Part shown: positions 42,530 to 51,212 of the stretch, piece by piece
How the letters are laid out: each line of letters opens with the position of its first letter
Position numbering within the stretch: position 1 is the first letter of the stretch
Assembly: GCF_029714305.1 (NCBI RefSeq)
Contig: NZ_CP121647.1
Span: 868,001 to 932,000, forward strand
DNA from: Bradyrhizobium sp. CB3481
GTDB lineage: Bacteria > Pseudomonadota > Alphaproteobacteria > Rhizobiales > Xanthobacteraceae
DNA: 64,000 nucleotides
Reading direction: 5' to 3'
Program-made: the position numbers and the translations under genes
Notes under the pieces: generated by a model
Told to the model about the DNA's origin: nothing
The model's input: only the letters and a program-made list of their open reading frames with translations
The model's database searches: none

Positions 42530-43170
42530 TTCGCCACGAAATACCAGTCCTTGTCGTAACGGACGAGCTGGCTCGGCGGCTTGTCGTCGAACTCGAAAAA
42601 CTTGTTGGGATCGCCGCCGGGCGGCACGCGCAGGAAGCCGGTGAAATAGTGCTTCAGCCCGCGCGTGGTCAGGAACAGCACGTAGGTGCCTTCGTCCGCC
42701 TCGTCGACGACGATATCATTTCCCACCGAAACGTTCGGCTCGCGGTCGCCGAGCGCGATCAGGTTCTTGTTGTAACTGACATTGGGCTTGAGTTCGCCGG
42801 CCTCGACGCGGGCCACGATCTGCTCGCGGTTTTGCCGGTGCCAGTAGAAATTCTGCTGCAGGGCGATCCGGTGCAGCGGCGCGTAGGCGAGGATGGCGAG
42901 CGTCAGCGCGCAGATGAGAAAGGGCAGGGCGAACTTCCTGCCACAGGTCGGGATCTTCACCAGCAACGTCGCCGACCACACGATGCAGCCGAAGAACAGT
43001 AGCGCCACCAGCGGCACGATGACGAGCAGGACAAAGCCGGACGGCCAGTCTGCCATCGCCAGTTCGAAGGTTGCGATCGACAGCGTGAAGACCGAAATCG
43101 CTGATGTCGCCGTTAGCGCGGCGCGCACCGAGGGCGCGGCTGACGTCGTCCGGGAGATCGCTTCAGCCAT
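42526..43170 (-). CDS. Uncharacterised membrane protein
   Basis: A 214-residue protein with three or so membrane helices in the first 110 residues (for example GFVLLVIVPLVALLFFGCIV and FALPFLICALTLAILAYAPL). A soluble C-terminal domain of about 100 residues follows (ARVEAGELKPNVSYNKNLIALGD, GTYVLFLTTRGLKHYFTGFLRVPPGG). No family recognised. The divergent neighbour at 43320 and this gene share an upstream region that holds a CtrA box. Confidence 0.65.
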   Translation of the reverse strand: MAEAISRTTSAAPSVRAALTATSAISVFTLSIATFELAMADWPSGFVLLVIVPLVALLFFGCIVWSATLLVKIPTCGRKFALPFLICALTLAILAYAPLHRIALQQNFYWHRQNREQIVARVEAGELKPNVSYNKNLIALGDREPNVSVGNDIVVDEADEGTYVLFLTTRGLKHYFTGFLRVPPGGDPNKFFEFDDKPPSQLVRYDKDWYFVAN

Positions 43171-43228
43171 GCCGGGGCCGTTCCGCTTCCATCGTTCGGC
43201 GCGGTCCGGGATCGCCCCGGTCCGATGC

Positions 43229-43244
43229 TTAACGCGCCGTTAAC
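43229..43244. promoter_or_regulatory. CtrA-binding box in a divergent promoter region
   Basis: TTAA-CGCGCCG-TTAAC is an exact match to the CtrA consensus TTAA-N7-TTAAC. It is 76 bases before the ATG at 43320 and 58 bases from the start codon of the opposite gene at 43170, so either or both could be targets. Confidence 0.65.
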
Positions 43245-43319
43245 CATATCTGCCCCAACAATAGCCCCAGAGGACGGTCCGCCGCCACCGCCGGACGGAC
43301 GGCACCGAGGGGGCTGAAA

Positions 43320-43568
43320 ATGGATTTCGACCGGTATCTTGCTGCCAAGACCCAGGCAACGCTCGCGGAGATCACCCACCGGGTGGCCCGTGCGCTCGAT
43401 CGCCATCCGCTGTGCCGCGGCATCGAATTCGAGATCGTCAAGACGCCCCGCAGCCGCAAGAGCAACTGGACCGTCACCCTGCAGCAGGTCGCCCCGACCG
43501 CCCTGTGGGAGGCTTCCGAGATCGTTGCCGATATCCAGGAAGCCTACGAACTGGCCGTGGCTGCCTGA
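43320..43568 (+). CDS. Small protein of unknown function, possible CtrA target
   Basis: An 82-residue soluble protein (MDFDRYLAAKTQATLAEITH at the start, then SNWTVTLQQVAPTALWEASEIVADIQEAYEL). The helix-strand-helix look suggests a small alpha/beta domain, but I do not recognise it. GAGGGGG lies upstream. A perfect CtrA box in front suggests cell-cycle-linked expression. Confidence 0.65.
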   Translation: MDFDRYLAAKTQATLAEITHRVARALDRHPLCRGIEFEIVKTPRSRKSNWTVTLQQVAPTALWEASEIVADIQEAYELAVAA

Positions 43569-43685
43569 TTCGGGCGGGTTCGGCGCAATTTCCCCATCTT
43601 TCGATGGCATCAGGGCCTGCATCGGCATCGTAAAGCCTCAATTGTCATGCAGTTTTTTCGGCAAAAGGGCCAGACATCGGCGGGA

Positions 43686-44375
43686 ATGGAGACCTTTTTG
43701 ACCAAAACCATGACGATCGTTGCGCTGATCTGTTTTCTCGTAGTCGGCGCTGCCGTCACGGCGATTATCGGCCGCGACAGTGTACCCATGGCGCAGCCCG
43801 AACTGGCGGCGGCTTCTGCCATTGCCGTTCAGGCGCCGGTGTCCAACAAGGAAGGCAAGAAGGACCGGCTTGCCGTCGTGAGTTACGCGGCCGCCGCCTA
43901 CGAGCCGCCGCAGACCACCGCGACGTTGAGCGAGCCGTTGCGCCAGGCCTATGCGTCGACCGCCCCTGCCGATCTCGGACTGCCGAAGGAAGTTGCGCCG
44001 AGCGTCACGCCGGTCGCACCGCCGCCGAAGCCCAAGACCGTCGCCAAGCCGCAACCCCAGCCGCAGAAGAACTACGCGCTGCTCAGCGATGCCCAGATCG
44101 CCGGCATCAAGGATCGCCTGAAGCTGTCCTCGTCGCAGGAATATTACTGGCCGCCGGTCGAGACTGCGCTGCGCGCCGTCGCCCGCAAGATTCACGCCGG
44201 CCGTCAGGCCAACCCGAATGCGCAGGGCGTGCCGATCGACCCCGAGTCGGCCGAAGTGCAGCAGCTGAAATCGGCGGCGATGCCGCTACTGTTCCAGTTG
44301 CGTGAAGACCAGAAGAGCGAAGTCCGTTCGCTCGCCCGCATCATCGGCCTGGAAAAAGTCGCCGCGATGATCTGA
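43686..44375 (+). CDS. Membrane-anchored protein with LTXXQ-like C-terminal domain
   Basis: A 229-residue protein from the ATG at 43686 (an ATG at 43647 is possible but has no ribosome-binding site). An N-terminal helix (MTIVALICFLVVGAAVTAII) is followed by a long Pro/Ala/Lys-rich linker and a helical C-terminal domain. That domain includes LSDAQIAGIKDRLKLSSSQEYYWPPVETALR, similar to LTXXQ/Spy-like repeats in periplasmic proteins. Probably periplasmic; function unknown. Confidence 0.65.
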   Translation: METFLTKTMTIVALICFLVVGAAVTAIIGRDSVPMAQPELAAASAIAVQAPVSNKEGKKDRLAVVSYAAAAYEPPQTTATLSEPLRQAYASTAPADLGLPKEVAPSVTPVAPPPKPKTVAKPQPQPQKNYALLSDAQIAGIKDRLKLSSSQEYYWPPVETALRAVARKIHAGRQANPNAQGVPIDPESAEVQQLKSAAMPLLFQLREDQKSEVRSLARIIGLEKVAAMI

Positions 44376-44430
44376 GCGCGCGCTGCGCTTCACAGCGCCG
44401 CTGGTTCCAGCCTCCACACATTGATGTGCC

Positions 44431-44455
44431 GGAACATCGACCTCATCCACGCGTT
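44431..44455 (+). promoter_or_regulatory. EcfG-type promoter upstream of the gene at 44483
   Basis: GGAAC (44431-44435), 16 bases, CGTT (44452-44455): an exact match to the alphaproteobacterial general-stress promoter consensus, ending 27 bases before the ATG. Confidence 0.7.
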
Positions 44456-44482
44456 TGCCCGCGAGGATGAGGGAGCCGAGCT

Positions 44483-45226
44483 ATGCGGACATCAACGGCT
44501 TATTTTGCAGGCGTAGGAACCGTGATCTTCGCGGTCGGCGCCGGCCTTGGCGGGGGTTATCTGGCCGCGAACATCGCGCACCCGCCGGTGCAGACGGTTT
44601 CCAAGCTGGAACGAAGGATGTCCGCGGAACCTATCCCGGTCGCGACAGCGCCAGCGGAGCCGGTGCCTTATGCCGCAGCGCCACCAACGACGAATTCAAG
44701 TCCCGCACTCGCGCCGGAGCAGCAGGCTCAGCCACAACCGACGCAGTCCACACAGGCGGCAGCTCCTGCGGCCGAAGCGTCGCCCGCCGAAGAAAAGAAG
44801 ACCGTCAACGTAACCGCCAACGACAACGTCGCGGCTGCGCCGCCCGCGCCGGCGCAGCCCTCGAAGGCCGTTGAACAGGCCGACGACAGGAGCGCCACGC
44901 CTCGGGAATCCAATGCGAGAGCCAGCGACGCCGACGTCAAGCGTGCGGCAGCCGACAAGCGCCGCGCCGAACGGCGGCAGCAATGGACGGACAAGCGCCG
45001 CTGGAAGCAGCCGCGTGAACAGCAACTGCGTGAACAGTCGCCGCGCGAGCAGGAGCTCGATGTGGTCGAGGACCGGGTCCGCGAAGCAACCGAGCCGCGG
45101 CGGATCAGGATCCGCGAAGAGGGTGAGCCAAGGGGCTTCTTTGGCGAGGTCGGGCGAAGGGACATGTTTGCCGAGCCGGCGAGGAGTGAGGCGCCGCGGA
45201 TCAGGCTGTTCGATCAGGACGATTGA
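44483..45226 (+). CDS. Membrane-anchored, low-complexity protein, likely stress-induced
   Basis: A 247-residue protein. A glycine-rich N-terminal helix (YFAGVGTVIFAVGAGLGGGY) anchors it. The next 100 residues are Pro/Ala/Gln-rich, and the C-terminal half is strongly charged with Arg/Gln/Glu repeats (KRRAERRQQWTDKRRWKQPR, then REQ.LREQSPREQ). Much of it should be disordered. No enzymatic domain. GAGGGAG precedes the ATG, and an EcfG-type promoter lies just upstream. Confidence 0.7.
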   Translation: MRTSTAYFAGVGTVIFAVGAGLGGGYLAANIAHPPVQTVSKLERRMSAEPIPVATAPAEPVPYAAAPPTTNSSPALAPEQQAQPQPTQSTQAAAPAAEASPAEEKKTVNVTANDNVAAAPPAPAQPSKAVEQADDRSATPRESNARASDADVKRAAADKRRAERRQQWTDKRRWKQPREQQLREQSPREQELDVVEDRVREATEPRRIRIREEGEPRGFFGEVGRRDMFAEPARSEAPRIRLFDQDD

Positions 45227-45364
45227 TGGGCTTGCGGTGATCGCAAACGTCAGGAGCGTGGTGACGTAGGACCATCATCGCGCTCCTTCTGTTTGGGGGT
45301 GATCTCCTGATGAGCGCTTCGCGCCGTTCAGAGAGAATCGGCAGCGACATCTGAAGATCAGCGC

Positions 45365-45595
45365 TTACCCGCCGTGTGACTCCACCACCTTGCGGCAGCC
45401 GTCCGACAGCTTCGCCTTGTTGGCGCGCAGGCAGGCATTCATCTGCGGCGGCTTGCCGATGTGCTCGGCGCAGAATTTTCCGGCGTCGGAACGGCAGGCC
45501 ATCTGTTCCTGCGGCGAGGGTCCGGACTGCGCCTGCGCCAGCGAGCCGGCGGCGAGCGTGAGGACCAGTACGGCGGCGGGGAGCGATTTCATCAT
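45365..45595 (-). CDS. Small exported cysteine-rich protein
   Basis: A 76-residue protein with a signal peptide (LPAAVLVLTLAAGSLAQAQ) and a mature domain of about 52 residues with four cysteines in the order MACRSDAGKFCAEHIG...MNACLRANKAKLSDGCRKV. This spacing resembles the cysteine-rich GLG1-type repeat found in small periplasmic proteins of rhizobia. Two disulfides are likely. Function unknown. AAAGG lies upstream of the double ATG. Confidence 0.75.
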   Translation of the reverse strand: MMKSLPAAVLVLTLAAGSLAQAQSGPSPQEQMACRSDAGKFCAEHIGKPPQMNACLRANKAKLSDGCRKVVESHGG

Positions 45596-45837
45596 GATTA
45601 GCCTTTCGACGAGAATGTGAGGGTTGAGAGCGCGCGAAAGCTCGTCGAGGTTGCGCGCCCGGTCCATGCCATGTTCATGGGCGTCGGAAAGCAGGCGGCC
45701 GAGGCCTCCCGCGCATTCACACCATTTTCATGGGATGTTGCCGCGCCCCGCGTTGGCCCATGTACATCTCGCGTCGGCTGCGGTGACCGATCGGTACATC
45801 GCAAAGAGCTGCACGCCCAATTCGGGAGAGATGACAC

Positions 45838-46128
45838 ATGTTGAGGAAGACAGGTTGGCTGAATGCTGGTCTGACGGTGGCGGCGGTTTCGGTCCTTGCG
45901 TCGTTCGCGCTGGGCGGTGTGGGCTCGGCCCAGGCGGCGGTGGTGTACTGCAAGACGGTCGGCGTGCCGAAGGGCTGCGTGGCGCGGCCGACGCCGGTGG
46001 CGCGGGCTGTGGTCGCGACGCCCGTCGTTGGCGTCGGCGCGGTCGGCGTCGGTGCTCCCGGCGTCGGCGTTCGTCCCGGCACCCCGATGAACCGCGGCGG
46101 TCCGGTCAACCGCGTCGGCCGTCGCTGA
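45838..46128 (+). CDS. Small exported Val/Gly/Pro-rich protein
   Basis: A 96-residue protein: a signal peptide ending near GSAQAA, then VVYCKTVGVPKGCVARP with two cysteines, then a low-complexity tail of VGVGAVGVGAPGVGV and Arg-rich end. GGGAGAG precedes the ATG. It looks like a cell-surface or matrix-type protein; the family is not recognised. Confidence 0.65.
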   Translation: MLRKTGWLNAGLTVAAVSVLASFALGGVGSAQAAVVYCKTVGVPKGCVARPTPVARAVVATPVVGVGAVGVGAPGVGVRPGTPMNRGGPVNRVGRR

Positions 46129-46183
46129 GACAAGAGGGTGATGATCTCAGGTTAGATGAATTTAAGGCGCAGATGTTTCACCG

Positions 46184-46300
46184 CTCCCGCTTGCGGGGGA
46201 GGTCGGCGCGAGGCGCCGGGTGGGGGCTCTCTCCACATAGGCAGTGTCGCCCGCGGAGACACCCCCACCCTAACCCTCCCCCGCAAGCGGGAGAGGGAGC
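46184..46300. repeat. Dispersed inverted repeat with CTCCCGCTTGCGGGGGA arms
   Basis: The left arm (46184-46200) and right arm TCCCCCGCAAGCGGGAG (46277-46293) are exact reverse complements. The interior GGGTGGGGGCT...ACCCCCACCC pairs too. I recall this as a very common alphaproteobacterial intergenic element. It sits between the small exported protein and the convergent histidine kinase. Confidence 0.8.
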
Positions 46301-46343
46301 ACACCTCCTTCGTGGTCGCGATTAGATCTCATTTCATCATGTG

Positions 46344-48293
46344 TTAGCTGACCGAGCCGTCCGCGTCCGGGAAGCGGGGAGGCAAGGTCAGCCTCACATG
46401 CGTACCTCGATCGGGCCCATGGGCGCAGGAGCTTAAATCCAGCTCCGCGCCACAGTGCGCGGCGCGGCTTCGCATGTTGCGCAGGCCGCGCGCTGCCTTC
46501 GCCGCGCCGGCAGCCCCGCCGTCGGGCGCGATCTCAAATCCCTTGCCGTCGTCCTCGACGGTGATGCAGCCCCGCTCGAGGCCGTCCTCGCTGGTCAGCG
46601 TCTCTATTCTCACCGTCACACGTTTTGCTTCGGCGTGCTTCACCGCATTGGTCACGGCCTCGTCCAATAGCCGCACGATCTGGATGACATGCCATGGCCG
46701 CAACTCGGGATGAACCGGCAGGCCCTGCGGGGTCACCGCGCGCCAGTCGAGCGCGATGTCGTGCGGGCGCAGTTGCGCCATGGCGCGTTCGCGCCACGAG
46801 CCCAGCGCCAGCATCAGGTCGCCGCCGATGTCGTCCATGGAATCGATGACGAGGCGCAGATCCTTCAGCGCGGCGCGCGCCGCATCGCCGATTCCTTCGC
46901 TGCCGTTGCCGCGTTCGCTGAGCGCCACGATGCTGACGAGCTGGCCGCCGAGCCCGTCATGCAGGTCGCGCATCAACCGCGTGCGTTCCCGCGCCAGCGC
47001 CGCCGCCCGGGCGCGCTCCTCCTCGCGGGCGAAGCTGGCCTTCAGCTTCTCCTCGGCTTCGCGCACCTGGGTGACGAGCCGGCCGGCAAAGCCGTCGACC
47101 TGGTTCAGCGCGCGGGCGAAGCGCCAAGTCAGCCCGGCGCCGATCGCCACCAGCATCACCGAATAGGACAGCCGCGAGACGAAGATGCGGTTCGGCACCA
47201 ACTGGAATACCGCGAGCAGGTCGGAGATCCAGCAGGTCAGCATGATCGTGACCGCGCAGCCGAGCAGGAAGCTCGCCATGTTCGGCCGTTTCAGCGCCGA
47301 ACGGGCGATGACGATGGCCATGATGACCAGCGATAGGCCGACCATCGGAACGGCGAGAATCAAGAACAGCGCGCGCACCAGCGCCTGATTTCCGAACACG
47401 CCTGCCAGCGCCAGCAGGATGCCGGGAAGGAACATGAGCCAGCCATAGCGCTGCCATTTCCAGCCCGATAGCAACAGCGCGAATGTCAGCACCAGCGCGC
47501 TTTCGATCGGTGCGGATGAAATCACGATCACGTTGAGCTTGGAGAGCGGCGTCTCGCCGCCCATCGGCGTCTGCAGGAAGGCCTGTCCGACGCCGACCGC
47601 CATCGCCGCCGCGAGCACGCCATAGGCCGGCTCATGCCGCCGCATCACCCACATGATGCCGAGAATGACCGCCAGGATCGCCTGCCAGGACGAGAACACC
47701 ACCGGCAACGTGACGAAGATCAGCGTCCTAAGGTCATAGCTCGGGCGCAGCAACTGATCCGGGCCGACATAGATGCGGTCGAGGAAGCCCGTGATCGGTC
47801 CCCAGATGAACAGCCGGATCGCGATCGTGTTCTCGCCGTCGCGCAGCACCGATGCCGGAATCACCGCGATGGCCGGCGTATTGCGATCGGGGCGGTTGGC
47901 GGCGGGATCGCGCCGGCTGTCGAGGATCGCGACGCCGTTGACGGTGACCTCGACACCGTTGGTGAAGCGCGGCAGATACACCGACCAGGCCTCTGCGGCC
48001 TCGCCGGCCGGACGGACGAAGTGTCCGCTGAAGCGCGGCGGATCGTTCATTGCATTCCGCAGCGGCGAGAAGTACGGCAGCGTCACCGCGCGCTCGGTGC
48101 CGGCTTCGGAGAGATTGAACGCCGTGACCTGATACTGGGCGGGAGGCGAGGGGAGCGACTGCAACAACGCGAGCACGCAGGCGGCGGAAATCACCGCCTG
48201 CAACAGCAGGTACTGGATCAGGCGCGACGTCTGCAGCCGCCGGCGCTCGCGGGCCGGCAGGTCCGGTTGCGCGTCGTCGCCGTGATTGTTCAC
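46344..48293 (-). CDS. Sensor histidine kinase with 7TM/jelly-roll-like input
   Basis: A 649-residue kinase. GTG at 48293 overlaps the response-regulator stop (GTGA), fixing the start. A first membrane helix (LIQYLLLQAVISAACVLALL) is followed by an exported beta-rich domain of about 130 residues (GVEVTVNGVAILDSRRDPAA, VLRDGENTIAIRLFIWGP) and about seven further helices, like 7TMR-DISM receptors. After a coiled-coil (REAEEKLKASFAREEERARA) come a HisKA_3 site RLMRDLHDGLGGQLVS and a HATPase with DEAVTNAVKHAEAKRV and VEDDGKGFEI. It phosphorylates the NarL-type partner encoded just upstream. Signal unknown. Confidence 0.87.
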   Translation of the reverse strand: MNNHGDDAQPDLPARERRRLQTSRLIQYLLLQAVISAACVLALLQSLPSPPAQYQVTAFNLSEAGTERAVTLPYFSPLRNAMNDPPRFSGHFVRPAGEAAEAWSVYLPRFTNGVEVTVNGVAILDSRRDPAANRPDRNTPAIAVIPASVLRDGENTIAIRLFIWGPITGFLDRIYVGPDQLLRPSYDLRTLIFVTLPVVFSSWQAILAVILGIMWVMRRHEPAYGVLAAAMAVGVGQAFLQTPMGGETPLSKLNVIVISSAPIESALVLTFALLLSGWKWQRYGWLMFLPGILLALAGVFGNQALVRALFLILAVPMVGLSLVIMAIVIARSALKRPNMASFLLGCAVTIMLTCWISDLLAVFQLVPNRIFVSRLSYSVMLVAIGAGLTWRFARALNQVDGFAGRLVTQVREAEEKLKASFAREEERARAAALARERTRLMRDLHDGLGGQLVSIVALSERGNGSEGIGDAARAALKDLRLVIDSMDDIGGDLMLALGSWRERAMAQLRPHDIALDWRAVTPQGLPVHPELRPWHVIQIVRLLDEAVTNAVKHAEAKRVTVRIETLTSEDGLERGCITVEDDGKGFEIAPDGGAAGAAKAARGLRNMRSRAAHCGAELDLSSCAHGPDRGTHVRLTLPPRFPDADGSVS

Positions 48294-48967
48294 AGCTTGA
48301 TCAAGCCCTGCTGGACCGCCTCGAACACCGCCTCGCCCCGGGTGTGGACCTCGAGCTTGCGATAGATGTTCTTGATATGCCCGGGCACGGTCTGGCGCGA
48401 CAGGCCGAGATGGCTGGCGATCTCGGCGTAGCTGAAACCCTTGGCGATGCCCCAAAGGATGTCGATCTCTCGCGGCGTCAATTTGGTGGTGTTGAGCGCG
48501 GGGCCGGGCGGCGGTTCTGGCGTGCTCTGGGTCCGCCGCACGATGAAGCGCGCGATCGAGGCCGAGATCGGCGAGTGGCCGGCGACGAGGTCGCGCACGG
48601 TGGCGGCGATGTCGGTCGGGAAGGCATCCTTGAGCAGATAGCCGGTGGCGCCGACGGTGATCGCCGAGATCACGCTCTCCTCGTCGCCGAGGATCGAGAT
48701 CACCATGATCTCGGTATCGGGATAGCGCTGGCGGGTTTCGCGGATCAGGTCGACGCCGTGGCCGTCGGGCAGCTGCAGGTCGGTCAGGAGCACCCGCGGC
48801 GCGCCCTCCGCGAGGCAGGCGCGGGCTTCGGAAAGCGTGCCGGCGGCCCTGACCTGATAGCCGGCCTTGACGAGCGCATCCTGCAACCGCCACAGGGTCG
48901 GCGCGTCGTCCTCGACCAGCACGACCGCGATGGCCTCCACCTGCGGCGCCTCGCCCAATGAATTCAT
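48290..48967 (-). CDS. NarL/LuxR-type response regulator
   Basis: A 225-residue regulator. The receiver domain (15-130) has acidic residues in VVLVEDDAP, the phospho-acceptor Asp in VLLTDLQLPDGHG, and the conserved Lys in GYLLKDAFP. The C-terminal LuxR helix-turn-helix is LTPREIDILWGIAKGFSYAEIASHLGLSRQTVPGHIKNIYRKL. ATG at 48967 is preferred, although the frame is open further upstream. It is cotranscribed and translationally coupled with the kinase. Confidence 0.9.
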   Translation of the reverse strand: MNSLGEAPQVEAIAVVLVEDDAPTLWRLQDALVKAGYQVRAAGTLSEARACLAEGAPRVLLTDLQLPDGHGVDLIRETRQRYPDTEIMVISILGDEESVISAITVGATGYLLKDAFPTDIAATVRDLVAGHSPISASIARFIVRRTQSTPEPPPGPALNTTKLTPREIDILWGIAKGFSYAEIASHLGLSRQTVPGHIKNIYRKLEVHTRGEAVFEAVQQGLIKL

Positions 48968-49248
48968 CTGAAAGCTCCGGCTGCCTGTCCCTGCAGCCCC
49001 GCCGACTGTACCCCCGCGGCGGGTTTTGGCGACACCCATGTTCATGGGACGGGATTTGTGCGGAGACATCAGCCAGCCACCGGGCGCGCGGTCATGCCGT
49101 CGATCAGGAGGTCGAACTCGCGCAAGGTATCCTTCATGTCCCGGGCCCTTTAGTGGTGACGCAAGCAAGCGTTTCTTGCCTGCGGTCACGAGTTTCTGAA
49201 CAAGAATGCTTGAAAGGGCAAGATCACGATTTGAGGCAGGCATAGCGG

Positions 49249-50559
49249 ATGGAAAAGGCCTATACGATGGCCTTCCAAACGAGGCCGCCATTAATGCCGA
49301 AAGCTCCGAAGAATGCCCCGCCGAGCCAGCCCGCTGCGCAAGCCGGTCTTGCCGTGACATCGGACGATGTCAGGGCCGCGGCTGCGGCCATTGCCGGCTC
49401 GGTGATGGTCACCGAATGCGACCAGAGCCGGACGCTGAGCGAGATCTGCGGCTGCCAGCTCTGGCTCAAATTCGAGAACCTGCAGTTCACCTCGACCTTC
49501 AAGGAGCGTGGCGCGCTCAACCGTCTGCTCGCGCTGTCGCCGGAGCAGCGGCAGCGCGGCGTGATCGCGATGTCGGCCGGCAACCACGCGCAGGGCGTCG
49601 CTTACCACGCCAATCGTCTCGGCATTCCCGCCACCATCGTGATGCCGGTCGGCACGCCGATGGTGAAGATCGAGAACACGCGGCGTCACGGCGCAGAAAT
49701 CATCATTTCCGGCGCGACGCTTGAAGAGGCCGCCGATTTCGCGCGCGAGCACGGCAAGGCCAAAAATCTGACCATGATCCATCCCTATGACGATCCGCAT
49801 GTCATCGCGGGGCAGGGCACCATCGCGCTCGAAATGCTCAAAGCCGCGCCGCAACTCGACACGCTGGTGATCCCGATCGGTGGCGGCGGCCTGATTTCGG
49901 GTATGGCAATCGCGGCCAAATCGATCAAGCCGGAGCTGCAGGTGGTCGGCGTGCAGGCGCAGCTCTATCCCTCCATGTACAATGCCATCAAGGATGCGCA
50001 ACTGCCGATGCGCGGCGACACGCTGGCCGAAGGCATCGCGGTGAAGTCGCCGGGCCGCATCACCACGGACATCATCCGCCATCTCGTCGACGATATCGTG
50101 CTGGTCACTGAGGACCAAATCGAGCGGGCGGTGGCGATGCTAATCGCGATCGAAAAGACCGTGGTCGAGGGCGCCGGTGCGGCCGGCCTCGCCGCGGTGC
50201 TGGCCGCGCCGGAACGCTTCGCCGGCCGCAAGGTCGGCCTCGTGCTGACCGGCGGCAACATCGATACGCGGCTGATCGCCTCCGTGCTGACGCGCGAACT
50301 CGCGCGCGAGGGCCGCCTGACGCAGATCGCCATCGACATCGTCGACCGCCCCGGTCAGCTCGCCGCCGTCTCGGCGCTGCTCGCGGACGCCGGTGCCAAC
50401 ATCATCGAGGTCTCGCACCAGCGCACGTTCTCGGACCTGCCCGCCAAAGGCACCTTGCTCGAGGTCGTGATCGAAACGCGTGACCGCGCGCACCTGGAAG
50501 ACGTGATGAAGCGGCTCGGCGAGGCCGGTTATGTCGCGTGGCTCCCGGGGCGGCGGTGA
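49249..50559 (+). CDS. ilvA: Threonine ammonia-lyase (threonine deaminase) with ACT domain
   Basis: Up to 436 residues; the ATGs at 49267 and 49294 are alternatives and the first 30 residues are poorly conserved. A PLP enzyme of fold type II: KFENLQFTSTFKERGALNRL with the PLP lysine, SAGNHAQGVAYHA, and the phosphate-binding PIGGGGLISGM. It converts threonine to 2-oxobutyrate. The C-terminal 75 residues (IAIDIVDRPGQLAAVSALLADAGANIIEVSHQR) form a single ACT domain, as in TdcB/short IlvA enzymes, pointing to allosteric control. Biosynthetic or catabolic role cannot be separated here. Confidence 0.88.
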   Translation: MEKAYTMAFQTRPPLMPKAPKNAPPSQPAAQAGLAVTSDDVRAAAAAIAGSVMVTECDQSRTLSEICGCQLWLKFENLQFTSTFKERGALNRLLALSPEQRQRGVIAMSAGNHAQGVAYHANRLGIPATIVMPVGTPMVKIENTRRHGAEIIISGATLEEAADFAREHGKAKNLTMIHPYDDPHVIAGQGTIALEMLKAAPQLDTLVIPIGGGGLISGMAIAAKSIKPELQVVGVQAQLYPSMYNAIKDAQLPMRGDTLAEGIAVKSPGRITTDIIRHLVDDIVLVTEDQIERAVAMLIAIEKTVVEGAGAAGLAAVLAAPERFAGRKVGLVLTGGNIDTRLIASVLTRELAREGRLTQIAIDIVDRPGQLAAVSALLADAGANIIEVSHQRTFSDLPAKGTLLEVVIETRDRAHLEDVMKRLGEAGYVAWLPGRR

Positions 50560-50724
50560 TTTTGGCAACGGGCAGCTTGCTCCTGCAGCCCTCAAGCCTC
50601 TATGGATGTGCGCCAGCAATGCAATTCGCTCAGAAAAAGCACGCCATTTGGCTGCTCCAGCGCATACCGGCCGCTTCCCAGCCATGGTAGAATTGCAGCA
50701 AGTTGTGCGGTTGGGAGTTCCCAA

Positions 50725-50973
50725 ATGCCAATCAAGCCGCCCATTGTTACGGAGATGGACCTCCGACGGGCTCGTCAGATCGTCCTTTCTTTGGCGCCCC
50801 TCAAGGGCCTCACCAGCGATGACGCCGAAATTGTTGCCAGGATAATCGCCTTGAGCTTCGCCGAAGGTCGCCAACGGGGCTTGGATATCGCAATGGATTG
50901 GAGCACTGACGAATGGCAGCACGCCCGGGCAAAGGCTTGTGCGGCGCATGCGGCCCGCGTTGCCGGCGATTAG
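50725..50973 (+). CDS. Small hypothetical protein
   Basis: An 82-residue soluble protein from the ATG at 50725 with GGGAG 8 bases upstream (MPIKPPIVTEMDLRRARQIV at the start). Helical, with DDAEIVARIIALSFAEGRQRGLD. No known domain. The upstream part of the frame has unlikely composition and is left out. Confidence 0.5.
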   Translation: MPIKPPIVTEMDLRRARQIVLSLAPLKGLTSDDAEIVARIIALSFAEGRQRGLDIAMDWSTDEWQHARAKACAAHAARVAGD

Positions 50974-51115
50974 CAGGAGGGCTTTCCGCCAATTTGCTGC
51001 GGGAGTCCGCCAAGGGTCATAATCGACATTTTGGACCCTCAACGGCGATGTCGGGTGTACCGCTCAAGGCGGACGACCTCGATGCCGCTCATCACGCGCT
51101 CAACTTTGCCGAGGT

Positions 51116-51207
51116 CTAGTTTACCAGCCGCACCGATCCCGCTTCGTTCACCGTATCCGCCAATCGCGGAAAGTCGCGTCGCGCATAAGATCGAACAGCG
51201 CCTGCGG
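51116..51207 (-). pseudogene. Remnant of the C-terminus of an HTH/binding-protein regulator
   Basis: Minus-strand translation gives PQALFDLMRDATFRD in one frame and then LADTVNEAGSVRLVN followed by TAG in another. The intact gene at 52277 ends PQALFDFMRQPGFRD...VSEAGAVRLVN. The similarity over about 30 residues with a frame change, and the lack of any upstream body, indicate a decayed fragment of a related gene 1.1 kb away. It abuts the gene ending at 51213. Confidence 0.65.
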
Positions 51208-51212
51208 CTGTG

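Noticed and set aside
48294..48893. Extension of the histidine kinase frame through the response regulator
   Set aside because: It overlaps the regulator gene entirely; the GTGA overlap at 48290-48293 fixes the kinase start.
49069..49137. Minus-strand mini-ORF starting MKDTLREFDLLIDGMTARP
   Set aside because: It resembles the first residues of an aldehyde dehydrogenase and could be a remnant, but 22 codons are too few to support the claim.
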